64,000 bases of DNA from Cordilura impudica (Eukaryota > Arthropoda > Insecta > Diptera > Scathophagidae). The notes beneath the pieces are model-generated. The model had not been told where the DNA came from. It saw only the letters and a list, made by a program, of their open reading frames with translations, and did not search any database. Within the stretch, counting starts at the first letter, position 1. The number at the start of each line of letters is the position of its first letter. The stretch lies in contig OY821518.1 in NCBI GenBank assembly GCA_963682025.1, forward strand, positions 232,811,192 through 232,875,191, given 5' to 3'. The position numbers and the translations under genes are program-made. Below, in pieces: positions 33,962 to 45,480 of this stretch.

Positions 33962-36444
33962 TATGTGAGTCCGATCACAAGGGAGATGTGTAAACATCTA
34001 ATAATTAAAGAAAACATCAACATCATATTTTCCAGTGCATAAAAAATAAGTTGATTATGCTGTTTTCTGGAATTCAATTGATGTTTTCTGAAATTCTATT
34101 TATGTTTTCTGAAATTCAAATGATGTTTTCTGAAATACAATTAATGTTTTCTGAAATACAATTGATGCTTTCTGAAATTCTATTGATGTTTTCTGAAATT
34201 CAATTGATGTTTTCTGAAATTATATTGATGGTTTCTGAAATTCTATTTATGTTTTCTGAAATTCAAATGATGTTTTCTGAAATACAATTGATGTTTTCTG
34301 AAATTCTATTGATTTTTTCTGAAATTCAATTGATGTTTTCTAAAATTCAATTGATGTTTTCTGAAATGCAATTGATGTTTTCTGAAATTCTATTGATGTT
34401 TTCTGAAATTCAATTGATGTTTTCTGGAATTCAATTGATGTTTTCTGAAATGCAATTGATGTTTTCTGAAATTCAATTGATGTTTTCTGAAATTCTATTG
34501 ATGTTTTCTGAAATTCAATTGATGTTTTCTGAAATTCAATTGATGTTTTCTGAAACGCAATTGATGTTTTCTGAAATTCTATTGATGTTTTCTGAAATTA
34601 TATTGATGTTTTCTGAAATTCTATTGATGTTTTCTGAAATGCAATTGATGTTTTCTGAAATTCTATTTATGTTTTTTGAAATTCAAATGATGATTTCTGA
34701 AACTCGAATGATGTTTTCTGAAATTATATTGATGTTTTCTGAAATTCTATTTATGTTTTCTGAAATTCAAATGATGTTTTCTGAAATACAATTGATGTTT
34801 TCTGAAATTCTATTGATTTTTTCTGAAATTCAATTGATGTTTTCTGAAATTCAATTGATGTTTTCTGAAATGCAATTGATGTTTTCTGAAATTCTGTTGA
34901 TGTTTTCTGAAATTCAATTGATGTTTTCTGGAATTCAATTGATGTTTTCTGAAATGCAATTGATGTTTTCTGAAATTCAATTGATGTTTTCTGAAATTCT
35001 ATTGATGTTTTCTGAAATTCAATTGATGTTTTCTGAAATTCAATTGATGTTTTCTGAAAAGCAATTGATGTTTTCTGAAATTCTATTGATGTTTTCTGGA
35101 ATTCAATTGATGTTTTCTGAAATGCAATTGATGTTTTCTGAAATTCTATTGATGTTTTCTGAAATTATATTGATGTTTTCTGAAATTCTATTGATGTTTT
35201 CTGAAATGCAATTGATGTTTTCTGAAATTCTATTTATGTTTTCTGAAATTCAAATGATGATTTCTGAAACTCGAATGATGTTTTCTGAAATTATATTGAT
35301 GTTTTCTGAAATTCTATTTATGTTTTCTGAAATTCAAATGATGTTTTCTGAAATACAATTGATGTTTTCTGAAATTCTATTGATTTTTTCTGAAATTCAA
35401 TTGATGTTTTCTGAAATTCAATTGATGTTTTCTGAAATGCAATTGATGTTTTCTGAAATTCTATTGATGTTTTCTGAAATTCAATTGAGGTTTTCTGGAA
35501 TTCAATTGATGTTTTCTGAAATGCAATTGATGTTTTCTGAAATTCAATTGATGTTTTCTGAAATTCTATTGATGTTTTCTGAAATTCAATTGATGTTTTC
35601 TGAAATTCAATTGATGTTTTCTGAAAAGCAATTGATGTTTTCTGAAATTCAATTGATGTTTTCTGAAAAGCAATTGATGTTTTCTGAAATTCAATTGATG
35701 TTTTCTGAAATGCAATTGATGTTTTATGAAATTCTATTGATGTTTTCTGAAATTCAATTGATGTTTTCTGGAATTCAATTGATGTTTTCTGAAATGCAAT
35801 TGATGTTTTCAGAAATTCAATTGATGTTTTCTGAAATTCAATTGATGTTTTCTGAAATTCTATTGATGTTTTCTGGAATTCAATTGATGTTTTCTGAAAT
35901 GCAATTGATGTTTTCTGAAATTCTATTGATGTTTTCTGAAATTATATTGATGTTTTCTGAAATTCTATTGATGTTTTCTGAAATGCAATTGTTGTTTTCT
36001 GAAATTCTATTTATGTTTTCTGAAATTCAAATGATGATTTCTGAAACTCGAATGATGTTTTCTGAAATTATATTGATGTTTTCTGAAATTCTATTTATGT
36101 TTTCTGAAATTCAAATGATGTTTTCTGATATACAATTGATGTGTTCTGAAATTCTATTTATGTGTTCTGAAATTCTATTTATGTTTTCTGAAATTCAAAT
36201 GATGTTTTCTAAAATTATATTGATGGTTTCTGAAATACAATTGATGTTTGCTGAAATACAATTGATGTTTGCTGAAATACAATTGAATGTTTAAAAAAAA
36301 AACATATCATAATTTTTTCACAAATACAATCAGATAAAGTCACACCGATTTACACTTCAGCTCACACCGATGTGTTACGCTGTTTTTGCGATTGTATTGT
36401 GAAATAGAAATTTACCCCCCTGCGCGTATAGATGTTTACACATC
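33962..36444 (+). mobile_element. 21-bp minisatellite element, copy A2 (both ends)
   Basis: Left terminal block 33962-34050 (ATGTGAGTCCGATCACAAGG, hairpin AGATGTGTAAACATCT). The array of about 107 units (34051-36290) reads ATGTTTTCTGAAAT plus 7 variable bases on the plus strand. The right terminal block 36295-36444 has GTTACGCTGTTTTTGCGATT, CCCCCCTGCGCG and hairpin AGATGTTTACACATC. It is inverted relative to A1 and A3. A-runs lie on both sides. It has no gene other than the repeat-derived frame. Confidence 0.85.
34051..36294 (+). repeat. 21-bp tandem array of A2, with a 747-codon repeat-derived frame
   Basis: Because the unit is 7 codons long, one frame stays open as a heptad, MFSE[IMT]xx, for 747 codons; a conventional ATG start lies at 34057. 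I regard the frame as a by-product of the period, not a protein gene. Sister arrays carry stops from C-to-T changes, and no promoter, splice site or conserved non-repeat domain is visible. Higher-order copies recur at 24-, 27- and 37-unit spacings. Confidence 0.85.
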
Positions 36445-36992
36445 AAAAAATAAACAGCAATTTTTAATCTTTAAATTGTCTTATAACAAAGTTATTACTG
36501 ACTTACGATAAAAAGTAATATTACGGAGTTTACTACTATACCATTTAGTGACTGACTACTATAAAACATGAAATCAAATGAAGTGGGAACATTGCACAAA
36601 TCTCTCGAAGCTGAAAATGCATCAGATTTTACGCGTCAAAAAAAGTAAACAGTGCACTATGGCCGGAAATGAATTTTTTTTTGGCATAAAGTCTAATAAA
36701 GATGCTACAGAGCTGTAAATTGGTACATATACTAATAGTGATATTCTTAAGAAATATTAAAATTTGCAGATCGATACGATCACGCCCACTCTTACCGTCC
36801 GTATAAAGCTAAGTTGCAGGTAGATGTTCTAATTAGCTAAATATCGTTTCTTATTTAACGTCTGGAATATAAGCATGCGTTATATTTCCCCAAATCTGTA
36901 AGCTAAGAAAAAAGATATTACCATAATATGTATAAAAAATAATAACAATTTACTCACATAAATACTTTTCAGACTTAGTACTAAGAATTTAT
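36445..36992. other. AT-rich intergenic stretch
   Basis: No gene. A few GCCCACTC-type words occur near 36782, but there is no full repeat. Confidence 0.4.
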
Positions 36993-37094
36993 TTAATCAT
37001 CTTCGACATCTAACTCAACCGCAAATTCATATAAATTTTCGTTATCAGAATCATAATCTAATTCGATGTCCTGCTCATCAGAATCATTATCGGT

Positions 37095-37108
37095 AACATA
37101 ATTTGCTT
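37095..37108 (+). repeat. LINE target-site duplication, left
   Basis: AACATAATTTGCTT, identical to 39138-39151. Confidence 0.9.
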
Positions 37109-39037
37109 ACCATCGAGAAATCGCTCTCGGTAGGGGAATACACCATGACAGCCTTTTTGGATATAGAAGGAGCTTTTAACAATGTCACACCGGACTCGAT
37201 ATTAGCGTCACTATCTGGTCTAGGAGTGAGTTCCGTGATCATCTCACTGATTGGAAATCTGCTTGCCAACAGGCGGATAACAGCTAAATTGGGAAAGACT
37301 CTAATATCCCGATTCGTGAACAGGGGAACGCCACAAGGAGGCGTTCTGTCACCACTTCTGTGGAACTTAGCGCTGAACTCAATGCTACTTTCATTGGAGA
37401 GACAAGGCTGCAACGTGGTCGCCTATGCTGATGACGTGGCCATAGCCGTACATGGGAAGTTTCTATTCACACTTAGAGACATTCTACAGAGGGCTCTCAC
37501 TATGCTATCTAGCTGGGCAAGTAGTTGCAGTCTGGGGGTAAATCCGACCAAAACGGAACTTGTTCTTTTCACGAGGAAGTATAAGATACCTACTTTCGAC
37601 CCTATTTCTCTTTACGGTGCTGATATCGCCTTCTCTGATGGAGCCATGTATCTTGGAGTATTCCTGGACAGGAAGCTAAACTTCAGACGGAACTTGGAGG
37701 AAAGAGCGAAGAAGGCGGCTATAGCTTTATACTCCTGCAAAAAGGCCATTGGTAAGCGGTGGGGCTTCAGCCCGAAAATTGCTTACTGGATCTACACAGC
37801 GGTGGTTCGCCCAATACTGCTTTACGGGGTCATCGTCTGGTGGCCTGCACTAGAGAAGGCCTCTAATACCAACCTTCTTGCAAGGGTACAGATAATGGCT
37901 TCCATGTGTATTACTGGTGCCCTTCGTACCACACCTACGGATGCCTTGAACATCCTCTTACACCTATTACCATTGGACATATTAGAAAAGCAGTCGGCGG
38001 CCTCATCGGCCATTCGACTAAGAAGCACAATACAATGGCGTGGTCATAATTGTGGCCATGGAGTGATCCTGAATAACAGGAACTTACCATTGAACGTAGA
38101 TTACACCACTCCGAGGAGTGTATTCGAACGACACTACCAAACTCTGATACCGACCAGGGAATCCTAGTCAGGGGGGGGTTCAGGTAGCAGACGTTCGATA
38201 AATTTCTATACTGACGGATCGAAACTGCGTAGTCAAGTTGGTTTCGGAGTCTATTCAAAGGAGCTTGGACTAAATCTGGCTCGCAGGTTGCCAGACCACT
38301 GCAGTGTTTATCAGGCAGAGGTACTGGCAATAAAGGAAGTTGCTGACTGGTTGGGTCGGAATATTCTGTCTACAACCGCAGTCAACATCTACTCTGATAG
38401 TCAGGCCGCGGTAAAATCCTTGGAATCAATGTTTCTGAAAACAAGAACCACCCTTAGCTGCCGCACGTCTTTAAATGAGATGGCCAAGCAGTTCGACATC
38501 AGACTCATTTGGGTCCCAGGGCACAGGAATATACCGGGAAACTGTAAAGCTGACGAGTTGGCAAGACAGGGCACTACCTTACGGGTTCCAGCGGACTTGG
38601 AATGTGTTGGTATACCCCTGGAATCTTGTAGGCTGGTACTTCGGCTTCACACCGCCGGCATAACCGACAACAGATGGGCTAATGGATCAACGTGCAGGAT
38701 CACGAGACAGATCTGGCCGGCTCTAAATCATAAGCGCACTAGCGCGCTACTATCACTCCTCCGTAGGGAGATTTCAACAGTAGTTGCTGTTATCACTGAG
38801 CACTGCCTCATAGGGAGACACGCTGAACGCTTCAGGGTCTCGTAAAATGACTTCTGTCGTAGCTGCATGGATGTGGAGGAGGTGGAGAGCATAGAGCACT
38901 TCCTTTGCTATTGCCCGGCGCTCTCCAGAACGAGACTTCGAACATTGGGATCGCCGTTTCTTCACGATCTCTCTGATCTCTCAAATGTGGACAGGGGCTT
39001 CATCAGGAGCTCAAACTGGTTCTACGGTGGGGTCTGA
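37109..39037 (+). pseudogene. LINE ORF2: RT, RNase H, CCHC (three in-frame parts)
   Basis: One frame runs from 37109 to TGA at 39035-39037, broken only by TAG at 38165-38167 and TAA at 38843-38845. The RT has FLDIEGAFNNVT (catalytic Asp), GTPQGGVLSPLLWNL and YADDVAIAV (about 37425-37450). An RNase H domain follows, with YTDGSK (38200), QAEVLAIKE, SDSQAA and the VPGHRNIPGNCKADELA block. A CCHC-like CRSC..EHFLCYC ends the protein. A downstream RNase H points to the LOA/I group. The N-terminal endonuclease is absent by truncation. With two stops it cannot encode a complete protein. Confidence 0.9.
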
Positions 39038-39137
39038 GGGGCACACCTATTCGTCCCGTGGTATCACAATGGACCCCAGAGTCTAAGTGTGCTTTTCCTT
39101 TGGTTTAGCAGCCACTTTCAACCTAAAACCTAAAAAA
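37109..39137 (+). mobile_element. 5'-truncated LOA/I-like LINE insertion
   Basis: 2,029 bp from within the RT to a short A-rich tail (CCTAAAAAAAA), flanked by a perfect 14-bp duplication. This is typical of target-primed reverse transcription with 5' truncation. It interrupts the acidic tail of the minus-strand gene around it. Its base composition is clearly less AT-rich than the neighbours, a mark of a recent arrival from another sequence context. Confidence 0.93.
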
Positions 39138-39151
39138 AACATAATTTGCTT
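39138..39151 (+). repeat. LINE target-site duplication, right
   Basis: AACATAATTTGCTT directly after the A-rich tail, identical to 37095-37108. Confidence 0.9.
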
Positions 39152-40035
39152 GGTCAGTATCAAAAGTCGGGAGCTCAAGTAGCGCAATGACTTCCTTTGG
39201 CAATATATTTTTTTTGATATGGCTAATCTTCTGTTAATAAAAATACTGGAAAGTAAAGGGTCGGAAGAATCCATTGACCTATTGAACACATCCGCCATAG
39301 TATTAGCTCGATTATTTTTTCGTGCATGAGATCTCCTATCTTCTTTATAAATCTTTTTGCGCCCTTCTGAAGCATTTTCGCCGAGGCATCCGATAGGAAA
39401 AGGAGATACAGCTATAATTTGGGAACCATGAACCAAAATCTTATGAACTGTTGGCGCATCGGATACCATGGATACTTAGACATATATAATGTCATAGTTT
39501 TCTCGCAGAACTGGTGGAATTTAAGGGCATTAATTTTATATTCACAGGAAATTGCTATTAAAATTGTTCGAGAATGTTCAAGAACACCTAAATCAAATTC
39601 CAAAATGGATGCAAATAACTCCTTGCAGTATTACCGTATTTGTGCTTCCCTGCCGTTTTGTTTTGGCATATCCACAAGTAGTCCCATTTCTTTCCTTAAT
39701 TTTTTTCTGTATTGATTGTTTGCGAGTCTTCATCACTTCCTGTTCATTTTTGTCCCTTATCTGCCATTTATTTAATTCAATCCTGTAAGAAATTTTTAAT
39801 ACGAACTCCAGTATGCGTATCCAAGCATGAAGTGGACTGACACCGAAATTCAGGGTACCAGACTTTGGTTTAAATATTTCCGAATTAATGTCTCTAGTTT
39901 TCACAAAATGCTTTGCAGTAGCGCCACATATTGGACACGATTGACACGAGTTAGTTTCCGTTTAAATATTCAAAACTTTCTATAAGGGTCATATTCAGAT
40001 CATAAGAAATCGTAATATTTCTTTCATTTAAAATA

Positions 40036-40625
40036 GAATATGGGGGGTTTCATGTCAAGTGCACCAACTTTTGAAACCGATATCTTCCGATCGGGATGTA
40101 ATTTGCACCAAGGTTAGTCCTATTGGATAGTAGTTTAGACACAATTTTTCAATAAGATCGGTCCAGATCTCTCTGAGTTAGAGGGGATCAAAATTTGACA
40201 TTTTGGCCAAACAGGTGTTTTTTCTCATCCATGTAGCTTATTACCTATTGTTCCTAGAAAATTTTCTCCCAAATAGTTTAGATAGCTATTTCTTCAATAT
40301 TTCGGAAAAAAATACTTTAAAAAAAAAAATTTTTTTAGACTGTTTTTTTTGCTAAATTAAAGCATTTTTTGCCTTTTTTTCAAAAAGGGCATTTTTTTAT
40401 TTTTTTTTTTTTTTTTCATAAGAAAGCTTAGGATTTTTCCTTTAAGAGCTTTGTGGTCGCTTAGTGGGATGGGAGTGGGATATCTATCAAAATAAATGTT
40501 TTGTAACTCAAGACAACGGTTTTTCAATTTTTCACAAATGCACTATTTTGAATTTTTTCCTTTTTGTGTGTAAAACCTTACAAATAAAACTTATACTGAG
40601 AAACTAGACAAATTAACCTTTCCCA
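40036..40625 (+). mobile_element. Single TIR-type fragment of the 51906 transposon family
   Basis: About 590 bp nearly identical to the left TIR and adjoining internal sequence of the 51906 element (TGGGGGGTTTCATGTCAAG to AAACTAGACAAATTAACC). No second inverted copy is present, and the minus-strand gene continues on both sides. It is therefore an insertion reduced to one end, or a rearranged copy. About 30 residues of the host gene also appear missing here. Confidence 0.75.
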
Positions 40626-41560
40626 ATTTGTCTATTATTTTTAGTGGGATAACTGTTTTTACAAATAGTTATTGATCCATTGATGAAGGTTCATTCCCTT
40701 GAAATCGCTGTTTGTATATGGCCTGTCCAGTTGATCCGTCAAATCCAGAACTTAGGACGAGCATAATATCAGTTATTTCTGGATATTGTGCAAATACTTC
40801 CTCTTGCAAAAGCAGTATTCGACTGGCAGTGTGATTTAGCAAATTTTGCAAAGAAACTTGCGTAGACTTCCAGCTGGTCTACATTTTAATTTAGCTTGCA
40901 CTACTTTCTCATAGCTTGGGTATATATTACTAGAATGCAATTTTTTTATTTTTCTCATATTAATATATTGTCTTTTACTTAATGAAAAATGAAAGAGCTT
41001 CATTTGGTGTAAGAGAGATCGGTTCATTCAAATATAATTTTTTTTTATTTCAGCTGGTCTATTTGAAGTATACCAAGATTCATTTAAAAAAAATGCCGTA
41101 TCTTTTTCATTGGATTTTTTTGCTGATACCGTGGCAGCATGTACAAGCAGACTTGTGTCAAGTTCGTGGGTTTCTGCTAGTTCGGATGCAAGCTTTCTCT
41201 TAAGCCATGGTCCCGCATCTGTTTCTGCGTTTTTGTTATCAATTTTGACCATCATAGTCGATGAGAGCCATTTGGCATGTTTAGTTTCAAAAGTAGATAT
41301 AGTTTTATTACATTTTGGTAATTTTTTTTTATATAAAGTTCAAAACTCCTAATTTTTTTCAAAGTATCTCTTTTTTAGCAATACTAATACCATTGGTGCC
41401 AAGGCCAAGTTGTTCAAATATCCAGTTTGAAACAGCGTTTGCATTTCGCTTGTTATCCAGTCAAACCTGTAGCAAGGTTGAACGGCTAAAAGCTAAATTC
41501 ACTGGGAAATCTAAAATATTTGGAGAATGGGCAAAATTGGGCAAAAAACGTTAATAACAT

Positions 41561-43346
41561 ATTAAAATAGGCAGACTCTAATTTACTCGTAAATAAATAC
41601 ATTTTGCCACAAGTTGGCAGAAAGTTAGTTTTCGATCTACGAGGCATTGTCAAGTTGGTTAGGTTTTCTCTATTGTAACACTTAACGCATATAATTCACA
41701 TAATTACCGCATGACAAACACTGACATTAATTTACATTCTACATACCTTGACCTTCATTTAGAAAAAGTTTCTTCTAATTTTCATAAGAAAAAACAGCTG
41801 TTAATTAAACATTGCAGTTTGCAGCTGTAGTAAAGTAACAGGGTTGCCATCAGATTATTTTTAATTTTGAAATAATTATACTAAGACTATGTACTTTAAG
41901 AATATCTAGCAAAAATTAGAAAATACATTCATGGAAATTTTTACTTTATGCCAAAATCATGAAAATTTTTACTTTATGGCAAAAATATGGCAAAATTAAA
42001 TATCGAGGTGTAATGCTTGACCCCAAGATGAATTTCAAATACCATATACTATATATAGTAAATAAAGTTAAAAGGGAATACCTTTAAAATCAGGTATGTT
42101 TGGTCAAAGTCGGCGAAAAACTGACAAAGTTACAGCAGTCACAATAAATCGCCTTTCTTATTAATATTATAGATAAATATAAATGTAAAGCGCATGGTGT
42201 TGGCCTAGACCGACTATAATTTTTGAATTGTTTTTAATTAAATTAGTTTTTTCCTGTATTTTCTTAATATGTATTTTTTTCTGACTTTTTTTAATTTTTT
42301 TTTTTTTTTTTTAATTATACTAGATTTAATTAAATTTATTTTATAAAATTTTTTATTTAAATTTATTTTTTTTAGAATTTTTTCTTTTTACTCACAAGCT
42401 GTGAGAAAAATACATACATTAAATACCCATTATTATACAGTATCCTTATGTTTGTTCTTCACTTCATTTATAAAACTATTTACCATCTTCAAAAGAATTT
42501 GAAATTTCACTTGCTCCTTAAAAATTTATTAAAAAAATCCATTTTATTCAATAAAAGTTTATTTGTACAAAATGTTATTTCAACCTGTTAAGTGTGATGT
42601 ATTCTAGCATTCAATTATTTCGTTTATATTCCATTTTAGATCCCAACCATTTAAACACTTGATTTGGTTTAGATTGGTGGGAGAACATTTTTTCCAAATT
42701 TCAAAAGAAAACTTACTCGTACATACAGCGTACAAAAAAAAAAAAACGGTTCATATAATTTGCTTAAAAAAAATCATAAAGAAAGGGAAGAGAAGTATAA
42801 AAAACTGAGCTGAACTGAACAGAACCTGTTTGAAATAGAATAAAAGAAAAAATCGTTTTTTTTAACACGCACATCTATTGATATTAAATGTTGGTTGTTG
42901 TTTTTTTTATACCAATTTCTTTCTTGATTTCCCAATTTTCATGTGACACCTTTTAAAGAGTGAACATTATCACCAGTTGGAAATTCGTTCTGTTAAATGT
43001 CATCCTTCAAGATTATATTTATTTTTCTATTTCCACCCTCGAGCAAAAATATGTTTTTCTTTGATACGAATATCAATTTATTCTTTGATTTTTTTTTTTT
43101 TTGTTGCTGCGGTGGTGTTTGCACTACAAATTCCCAGAAATTTCATATAAGCACTCATGTGCTTATATTCTGGAAGGAAAATTTTATCATGTGGAAAGAG
43201 CCTTTATGCTGGAGTTTATTAGTTTTCAAAAAATCCTTATACTTCGTACAATAGATATTACGCAGTTTTATTTAAACTAATCAAATAAAGAACAGGTGAA
43301 ACCAAAAAAAAAAAAAAAAAAAATTATTGAGAAAATTATGGTTTCG
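41561..43346. other. AT-rich intergenic stretch with small relics
   Basis: No intact gene. At 42003-42050 the plus strand reads GVMLDPKMNFKYHI, a LINE RT C-terminal motif. At 42085-42180 there is a weak copy of the 6246/13515 repeat. At 42193-42232 GGCCTAGACCGACTATAA is a DINE-1 end. T-runs at about 42297-42313. Confidence 0.4.
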
Positions 43347-43540
43347 GCAATACCCTGGACAAAGGAAAAATTTTTATTAATATGTGGCAGGCGGATATAA
43401 AAATATTCATATCTGGTGTTATTTTTGTATGGAGACTTTGACCAAACATGCTCATCCAGGGTTTCTTTTTGGACTACTGGTGAGTGGGTATAATAGACAC
43501 ATATACACAAATTTTATCGATGTATGTATACTTGGGTGGC
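43347..43540 (+). mobile_element. DINE-1-like fragment, diverged
   Basis: Retains GCAATACCCTGGAC, AAAATATTCATATCTGGTG, TTTTTGGACTACTGG and GGGTATAATAGACACAT in family order. Both ends are lost. Confidence 0.5.
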
Positions 43541-43669
43541 CCTTCAATATATGGAGAAAAAAAAAGTGTTCAAACTCTCGGTAACACCCCAGAAATATGC
43601 GAATAGCAAATAAAGTTTTTTCATTCAGTGCAAAAATTATCAAATATTTTGACGTTCCTGCATGGATTT

Positions 43670-44410
43670 TTTAAATTAATCCGGCAACACGTAACGATTG
43701 GCAATTTTTTATTTTAGTGATTTTAAATTTTAGCGATTTTTGACTTTAGCGATTTAAATTTTGACGATTTTTGATTTTGTCGATTTTTAATTTTGAAGAA
43801 TTTTTTTTTTGGCGATTTTTGTTTTTCGATTTTCGGTTTTGGCGTTTTGTATTTTGGCAATTTTTGGATTTAGCGCTTCCGCCTATATTTTACTCGACAA
43901 CTTACATTGGTAATTAATGTACTTGTCAGAAGTTTCAAGATGTAGCTTTCATAGAATTTCATATTTCTTTTGCATAGGAGGCGCCACGCCCACTAATCCC
44001 ATCCTGCCCATTTTTATTTGACTACTCACATTACTATCTTTTGGCTTTCCCTCTTATAGTAATACAGTTTATATACTTACTTTTATGGGCGGTGCCACGC
44101 CCACTGCTCCGAGCATGCCCATTTTTCGTTCGATTAATCACATGAACAACTTATGGATTCACGCAATGTCCCAAATATGGACTCACGCAAAGTCCTTGTC
44201 ATTGCACTCAATATATATGATATTTTAAGTTCAATTTGCATGGAAAGTGCCGCGCCTATTAAAAATATACAAATAATGTACAGGCTATGATTCCAGATAC
44301 ACAGTCAGGTTCCGTAAAAATTTCAGGAAGGTTAGTCCAATGGCTTACCCTTCTACAAGCTACACACAAACACAAGCATACTTTGGCTTTTGTATATTTA
44401 AATATATCTG
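43670..44410 (+). repeat. Dispersed 'GCCACGCCCA' repeat, copy 3, with minisatellite
   Basis: Order as in copy 2: CCGGCAACACGTAACGATTG, then a GATTTTTGATTTTGTC/GGCG minisatellite (43690-43875), then ~130-bp units (GGCGCCACGCCCACTAATCC, GGTGCCACGCCCACTGCTCC), then TTCCAGATACACAGTCAGG and a TATATTTAAATATATC end. Confidence 0.65.
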
Positions 44411-44689
44411 TGGTCACAAGCGATAACCGCCTAAGTTGACTTAACAACGATTTGGGTTATCTTTGCTATCATGTTCTACTAAAAACGCTTTATATTTGCG
44501 TGAAATCCTCATTTCTCTAGCACTGTTTATTAAAAAGTTATTAATGAAAACATTCTGACATAAATCGTAATGAAGCCCGATTATATTTATATAAAAAGTT
44601 ATTTTTCTCAAAAGCATGATTTTCGACTTAGGCGGTTAATGCCTATGACCACAAATATATAGATAGATTAAAATCAAAACGAAAAAAAA

Positions 44690-45284
44690 ACAAGCAGAAA
44701 AATTTTGTCAGCGTTAAATAAAGCATAAACCAAATTTGGGTGCATTGTTGCTAATTTGTTTGCCTCCGACTATGAAAGAATTCATATCTTTTGCTGTGGG
44801 GACTAGGTCAAAAAATCTGTGCAAAATTTTTGATGTCTGATAGATTTAAGTGAAGACCGAGAAGCAGTTTTATGCAAAGGTTGTATCTAAGAATTCCCTG
44901 CAAGACCACTCTTCTTGGACCACTGATTAATAGGTGTAATAAACACAAACAAATCAAATTTGTATAAGATCTATGTAATAATTTGGCCATTTAAGTCGAT
45001 TTGTATGGGGACTAGGTCTGAGCATTCACCGATTCTCATCAATTTCAGTAGCGTTCGTCCTATGGCCGATAAAAGGTTATGTAACAAATTGTGTCAATAT
45101 ACATTCATATTTGCGACGTATAGTTTGATAAAATATTTACAAGGTCACACAGACAGGCGGACAGACAGACAAATGAACAGACTTCGCTTAATCGGCTCAA
45201 AAAATGATTCCGAGTTGATAGGTATAATAAAAAATGGGTACAGGTAAAATAGTTTCGGTAGTCGCATAGTGGTACAGGGTATAA
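44690..45284 (+). mobile_element. DINE-1-like element, 5' palindrome lost
   Basis: CAAGCAGAAAAATTTTGTC leads directly into the family body. The GTCGGTCTAGACCGAC palindrome and CCCTATACCA block are deleted. GACAGGCGGACAGACAGAC stands in for the usual run, and it ends GTGGTACAGGGTATAA. Confidence 0.7.
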
Positions 45285-45289
45285 AAAAT

Positions 45290-45480
45290 AAAAATAACGC
45301 ATCGAAAAATGAATTTGCGACCCTATTAAGTACATATATTATTGATCCTTATAGCAACTAGAGCCGATACAGCTATTTTCGTCTGTTCGTCCGTTCGTCC
45401 GCCTGTCCGTCTCTCTGTCTGTTGATATCACGCTCATTCACAAAATTAACCATTTACCTGGGTAAACTTATGACAATAAT
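45290..45480 (+). mobile_element. INE-1-type fragment of another family
   Basis: TACATATATTATTGATCCTT, AGAGCCGATACAGCTATTTT, then GTCTGTTCGTCCGTTCGTCC and CTGTCCGTCTCTCTGTCTG at 45380-45422. This order is typical of INE-1-like elements in higher flies, but the sequence differs from the main family here. Confidence 0.45.

Larger units (their letters stand above)
36993..41560 (-). pseudogene. Uncharacterised transposon-associated protein gene, broken
   Basis: Read on the minus strand from about 41560. Parts in order: an N-terminal piece (NWIFEQLGLGTNGISIA); a Ser/Lys-rich linker; LSKRQYINMRKI and IYPSYEKVVQAK (40836-41027); QNLLNHTASRILLLQEEV and GFDGSTGQAIYKQ (40669-40851); a Cys-rich CQSCPICGAT (near 39935); FGVSPLHAWIRILEFVL (39593-39904); YKINALKFHQFC (39412-39603); PTVHKILVHGSQII (39083-39469); and an acidic tail ending VEDD (36993-37094). 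From memory, this order matches a large uncharacterised family spread in arthropods and cnidarians, with no known function; FDGSxG may be a catalytic Asp site. Frameshifts, a LINE (37109-39137) and a TIR fragment (40036-40625) break it. Confidence 0.7.

Noticed and set aside
37822..38330. Minus-strand frames opposite the LINE ORF2
   Set aside because: Shadows of the plus-strand RT and RNase H frame, which carries all the catalytic motifs.
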